A DNA stretch of 64,000 nt from Chitinophaga silvisoli (GTDB lineage Bacteria > Bacteroidota > Bacteroidia > Chitinophagales > Chitinophagaceae), in NCBI RefSeq assembly GCF_003412465.1, contig NZ_QTJV01000010.1, positions 410,803-474,802 of the forward strand. Direction: 5' to 3'. Shown in pieces: positions 61,129 to 64,000 of the stretch. The translations under genes and the position numbers were made by a program. The notes under the pieces are model-generated. The model saw only the letters and a list, made by a program, of their open reading frames with translations. It was not told the origin of the DNA and did not search any database. Numbering within the stretch: position 1 is the stretch's first letter; each line of letters begins with the position of its first letter.

Positions 61129-62727
61129 ATGAGAAAATTTTACTTATATCTATTACTGGCAGTACTGGCAACGCCGGCATTAGCGCAAAAAAGAATATTC
61201 CGCGAGGTAGGGCAGGACATCAGTACTTCCGCACAGCCTATTATGGAAAATGATGTGCTGGTGGGATACCTGGCACTCACGCAGCTGGAGAAGGTGAGCA
61301 GGGATTCATTCAGTTACCGCCTCACGATTATGGATGAAAACCTGAATGACCTGGGTGTGGTAAACTTTCATGAACTGAAACTACGACTGGAAGACGTGAT
61401 GATTGAAGACAATATCCTTTGTCTCGCTTATGTGAAGAGTAATGTGCTGGGTTATCGCTATGAGCATCGTGCAGACAGGAATAAAGCTATTATGACGGGA
61501 AAAGCCTGGATGCTGACACAATTCATCAACCTGAAAGGAGAGATTATTAAAACGGCGCAGGTGCAATTGAATGTAGATCTCCGGAAGAACTGGAATGATT
61601 CTTACATTCCTTCGTCAGTGCTGAAGAATTCTATTTCAGTGAAGAATATGACAGGGAAGGGCTTTGTGTGTTTGTACCAGGATGATAGTAAGAAGAACCT
61701 GGTGTTCTATGATATGAAAGGGAACCAGACATGGGAAAGAAGAATATCAGAAGAAGGAAAGATTGAGCACTTTAAAACTTCTGAGCACGATGTATATGTG
61801 ATGATGCAAAAGGAGCTGGCGCGGAATAAATACCAGTATACCGTGTATTCTTATAATGCGGATGATAATTCCGTTTACCAGAAGTATATGTTGAAAGATA
61901 AGAAAGGAAATGATCTGCTGCCCCTGGGTTTTGAGAATGATCCTATATCAGGGAAGCCGGATATTTCAGGGCTGATCTATAATCCAAAATTCAGGAAGTA
62001 CAGGAAGCGTGATGAGGGTTTGAAGATCCGGAAAGGGATGTATGGAGGTGTGTTCAATGTGGAACTGACGGGGCATAAGAAGGGAGAGATGAAGGAGCAG
62101 TTTACCTATTGGTATGATGATTCAAAAGGGGATGTGACGAATAAAGGATATTTTTCTTCAGGTGCGGGCTATATCACGCCAAATAAGTCATTCAGGGATT
62201 TCAACGGGAATACTTATTATACGGGGAGTGTGATCAAGTCGAAGGTAAGAGGCCGTAACATTGGAGGAGGCCTGTTTGTATATGGACTGACAGGTCTTTT
62301 ATTGGGGGCTGGTACCGGTAACCCTGCATTGGGTATTGGTTATACCGGTATTTGTATGGCATTTGGTCATTACAGGGAGTTCCCTACGGGAAATGCGCTG
62401 ATCATGAAGATGGATACGACAGGGAAAGTGAAGTATGAGAATACGTTGCCGATCAATGGGAGTAAGGAAACGGGAGATTATAATTTCTGGAGTGGGACCT
62501 ATTGTTTTACGGTGGTGTCTCCTGAGGATAAGTTGACCTACCTGGTGATGTCTGATGAGAAGGCATATGTGATTTATAGTGTGGAGCAGAAGAAAGTGGT
62601 GCGGACGATTAAGCGGGATGATGCGGGCAAGAGTGTGATGGTGTTGCCGGCGAAGGAGGGATCGGTGATCGTGATCACCAGGAATATGAAGGAGCGGTAT
62701 ACGGTGATGTCGATAGAGGCAGTGTAA
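61129..62727 (+). CDS. Hypothetical exported protein downstream of M48
   Basis: A 532-residue protein with a signal peptide (ending ATPALAQ). The middle has beta-propeller-like repeats rich in Tyr and Asp. A Gly-rich hydrophobic segment (about residues 380-420, NIGGGLFVYGLTGLLLGAGT) may be a membrane segment. I do not recognise a family. Co-transcription with M48 suggests it is an envelope partner or substrate of that peptidase. Confidence 0.55.
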   Translation: MRKFYLYLLLAVLATPALAQKRIFREVGQDISTSAQPIMENDVLVGYLALTQLEKVSRDSFSYRLTIMDENLNDLGVVNFHELKLRLEDVMIEDNILCLAYVKSNVLGYRYEHRADRNKAIMTGKAWMLTQFINLKGEIIKTAQVQLNVDLRKNWNDSYIPSSVLKNSISVKNMTGKGFVCLYQDDSKKNLVFYDMKGNQTWERRISEEGKIEHFKTSEHDVYVMMQKELARNKYQYTVYSYNADDNSVYQKYMLKDKKGNDLLPLGFENDPISGKPDISGLIYNPKFRKYRKRDEGLKIRKGMYGGVFNVELTGHKKGEMKEQFTYWYDDSKGDVTNKGYFSSGAGYITPNKSFRDFNGNTYYTGSVIKSKVRGRNIGGGLFVYGLTGLLLGAGTGNPALGIGYTGICMAFGHYREFPTGNALIMKMDTTGKVKYENTLPINGSKETGDYNFWSGTYCFTVVSPEDKLTYLVMSDEKAYVIYSVEQKKVVRTIKRDDAGKSVMVLPAKEGSVIVITRNMKERYTVMSIEAV

Positions 62728-62744
62728 AGATGTTGTTATAGCAG

Positions 62745-62847
62745 GAGAGGTTGTATCAAAAGTAATGGCATTCAATAAAAGAAAATACTTTCCATCAGGG
62801 ATCCATCAGGATTAAGTCCCGGAGATATACTTTTGATACAGCCTCTC
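62745..62847. repeat. 103-bp MITE-like element with 20-bp inverted ends
   Basis: GAGAGGTTGTATCAAAAGTA (62745-62764) and its partner ending at 62847 agree at 19 of 20 bases as inverted repeats. The termini GAGAGG-yTGTATCAAAAG resemble insertion-sequence ends of the IS1182 kind. The middle has a direct repeat CCATCAGG. T-runs after the right arm would also make it a terminator for the convergent genes on both sides. Confidence 0.6.
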
Positions 62848-62854
62848 TGTTTTT

Positions 62855-63889
62855 TTATTTTGTAAGCTGATTGATTATTTCTGCGGTAGACGCGCTTGAA
62901 AATGACTGTATAGATTGCCCCAGCCAGATATTCACAAACTCACTATCCTGGTGCGCTCTCGCAATCCTCCTCAGTTCCCCGGTCAGTTTGTTCTGGTAAG
63001 GATAGGGCAGAATATAATCACTTCCTTCCAGGGCTTGAATAAAAGTATTATGGATCCCTCTTGCAAACCTTCCCGAAAAACTTCTCGTCAATACAACTTC
63101 CTCTTCTTTTACAGTACTGAGACGTTCTTTCTCGAAAGGGAGCAAGGCGCTCTCTTTAGAGGCTATGAGCAGGCTCCCTATAGATACCGCCTGTGCGCCG
63201 AGTGCCAGGGCGGCCTGCATACTTTTCTTATTGTAAATGCCCCCTGCATAGATGAGCGGTGTTTTAACTGTATCATACACCTGGGGCAGCAGGGAGAATC
63301 CGCCTATCTGCGGCAGTCCTATGAAACTACCTCTATGCCCGCCGGCTTCAATCCCCTGCACACAAATGATATCAATACCCTGTTCTTCCAGCGCAATTGC
63401 TTCTGCTACAGAAGTACAGGTGCCGATAAGGATTGTATTATTTGCTTTTAATTGCTGGATACTTTCGGCATCAGGAATACCAAATGTAAAGCTAACGATC
63501 CTGCATTGTTCACTGATAATGGCATCGATCTGGTCCTGGTAAGGCGTGACCTGTATGGCATCCAGTTCAGGCAGTTTAACCGTTAAGCCATTTTTAGCGG
63601 CTAGATGTTCGATATGAGATTTGGTCTGCGTGTATTGTTCGCGTAATGTTGCTGTAATAGGAGGAATTGTATGCACGAACAGATTTACAGCAAATGGTTT
63701 GGCGGTGAGTTGCCTGGTTGCCCTGATTTGTTCAATGCTTTTTTGTGCGGAGAGATCGGCTATGGCAAGAGAACCTAATGCACCGGTATTAGCCGCAGCT
63801 GCCACCATTGCCGGAGTTGTAACCCCGAACATGGGTGCCTGAACAATAGGCAGGGCTATGTCTAAAAGACGGGTTAAATTGTTCATCAT
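62855..63889 (-). CDS. Nitronate monooxygenase-like flavin enzyme
   Basis: A 344-residue TIM-barrel protein. LDIALPIVQAPMFGVTTPAM is the start of the 2-nitropropane dioxygenase family. The FMN-binding segments are GIDIICVQGIEAGGHRGSF and then TPLIYAGGIYNKKSMQAALA and LGAQAVSIGSLLIASKES. It oxidises nitronates or acts as an NAD(P)H-dependent flavin oxidoreductase. No operon partner is visible upstream within the window. Confidence 0.88.
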   Translation of the reverse strand: MMNNLTRLLDIALPIVQAPMFGVTTPAMVAAAANTGALGSLAIADLSAQKSIEQIRATRQLTAKPFAVNLFVHTIPPITATLREQYTQTKSHIEHLAAKNGLTVKLPELDAIQVTPYQDQIDAIISEQCRIVSFTFGIPDAESIQQLKANNTILIGTCTSVAEAIALEEQGIDIICVQGIEAGGHRGSFIGLPQIGGFSLLPQVYDTVKTPLIYAGGIYNKKSMQAALALGAQAVSIGSLLIASKESALLPFEKERLSTVKEEEVVLTRSFSGRFARGIHNTFIQALEGSDYILPYPYQNKLTGELRRIARAHQDSEFVNIWLGQSIQSFSSASTAEIINQLTK

Positions 63890-63958
63890 TGTGCACGAAT
63901 TAGAATGGAAAGGTACTGATTATGGATCAAGTTGAATTCTTGGGGGGAATGCTAAAAA

Positions 63959-63993
63959 TTTGTTGCTTTGCAACTCATTAAAGAAGCAACAAA
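63959..63993. other. Inverted repeat at the window edge
   Basis: TTTGTTGCTT (63959-63968) pairs with AAGCAACAAA (63984-63993) around a 15-base loop. It lies 70 bases upstream of the nitronate monooxygenase start and could be a terminator of a gene outside the window or an operator. There is no clear T-run. Confidence 0.35.
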
Positions 63994-64000
63994 CTTGGAT

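Overview
This window looks like the chromosome of a Bacteroidota bacterium, most likely a Chitinophagaceae member close to Chitinophaga. That is inferred from gene content: a SusC/SusD pair with its ECF sigma factor and FecR-type anti-sigma, type IX secretion (T9SS) sorting domains, a PorP/SprF protein, a gliding-motility C-terminal domain, A-rich leaders in place of Shine-Dalgarno sites, and promoters of the Bacteroidota TTG-N19/20-TAnnTTTG type. I saw no rRNA, tRNA, CRISPR array or intact insertion sequence.

Layout. 0-9.5 kb: the last codons of a probable cytochrome c, a YceI protein, a DUF5777 beta-barrel and an HTTM membrane protein. A reverse-strand RND efflux operon follows (adaptor, pump, TolC-like channel, DUF2147) with a Crp/Fnr regulator just upstream. 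9.7-13.4 kb: a large T9SS-secreted multidomain protein with its PorP/SprF partner. 13.5-27.5 kb: a compact cluster for a headless contractile phage-tail-like particle (tailocin). It has a holin-like protein, sheath, tube, chaperone with a -1 frame extension, tape measure, hub, spike, gp25, LysM, baseplate J and I proteins, a collar-type fibre, and a final 812-residue fibre carrying LamG-like and GH16-like modules. No capsid, portal, terminase or integrase gene is present. 27.5-36.5 kb: a secreted GH8 glycanase, a nucleotide pyrophosphatase/phosphodiesterase-like enzyme, a serine hydrolase, a GAF protein, a fascin-like T9SS protein and a HipA-like kinase with DUF3037. 36.6-48.4 kb: an ECF sigma/FecR/SusC/SusD/TlpA/S9-peptidase locus, probably for peptide uptake and degradation, preceded by an array of 11-bp repeats. 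48.4-64 kb: housekeeping and hypothetical genes (DUF72, KTSC, transketolase, flavin reductase-like, DUF4136-like lipoprotein, SPW, beta-lactamase-fold hydrolase with TPRs, M48 peptidase, nitronate monooxygenase-like), with a toxin-like locus at 53-55.5 kb.

The two most notable systems are the tailocin and the toxin-like locus. The latter has an eCIS_core (DUF4157) leader joined, across a ten-adenine tract with a perfect A_AAA_AAG slippery heptamer, to a C-terminal region with nucleotidyltransferase-like motifs. A divergent neighbour resembles Imm1 immunity proteins. DUF4157 proteins are associated with extracellular contractile injection systems, so co-occurrence with a contractile particle 26 kb away suggests, but does not prove, a particle-cargo relationship.

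Other unexplained structure: two perfect DnaA boxes head to head just upstream of the tailocin; five direct and three inverted copies of an 11-bp repeat before the sigma factor gene; and two roughly 100-115 bp elements with long inverted termini in convergent intergenic gaps, one with termini resembling insertion-sequence ends.
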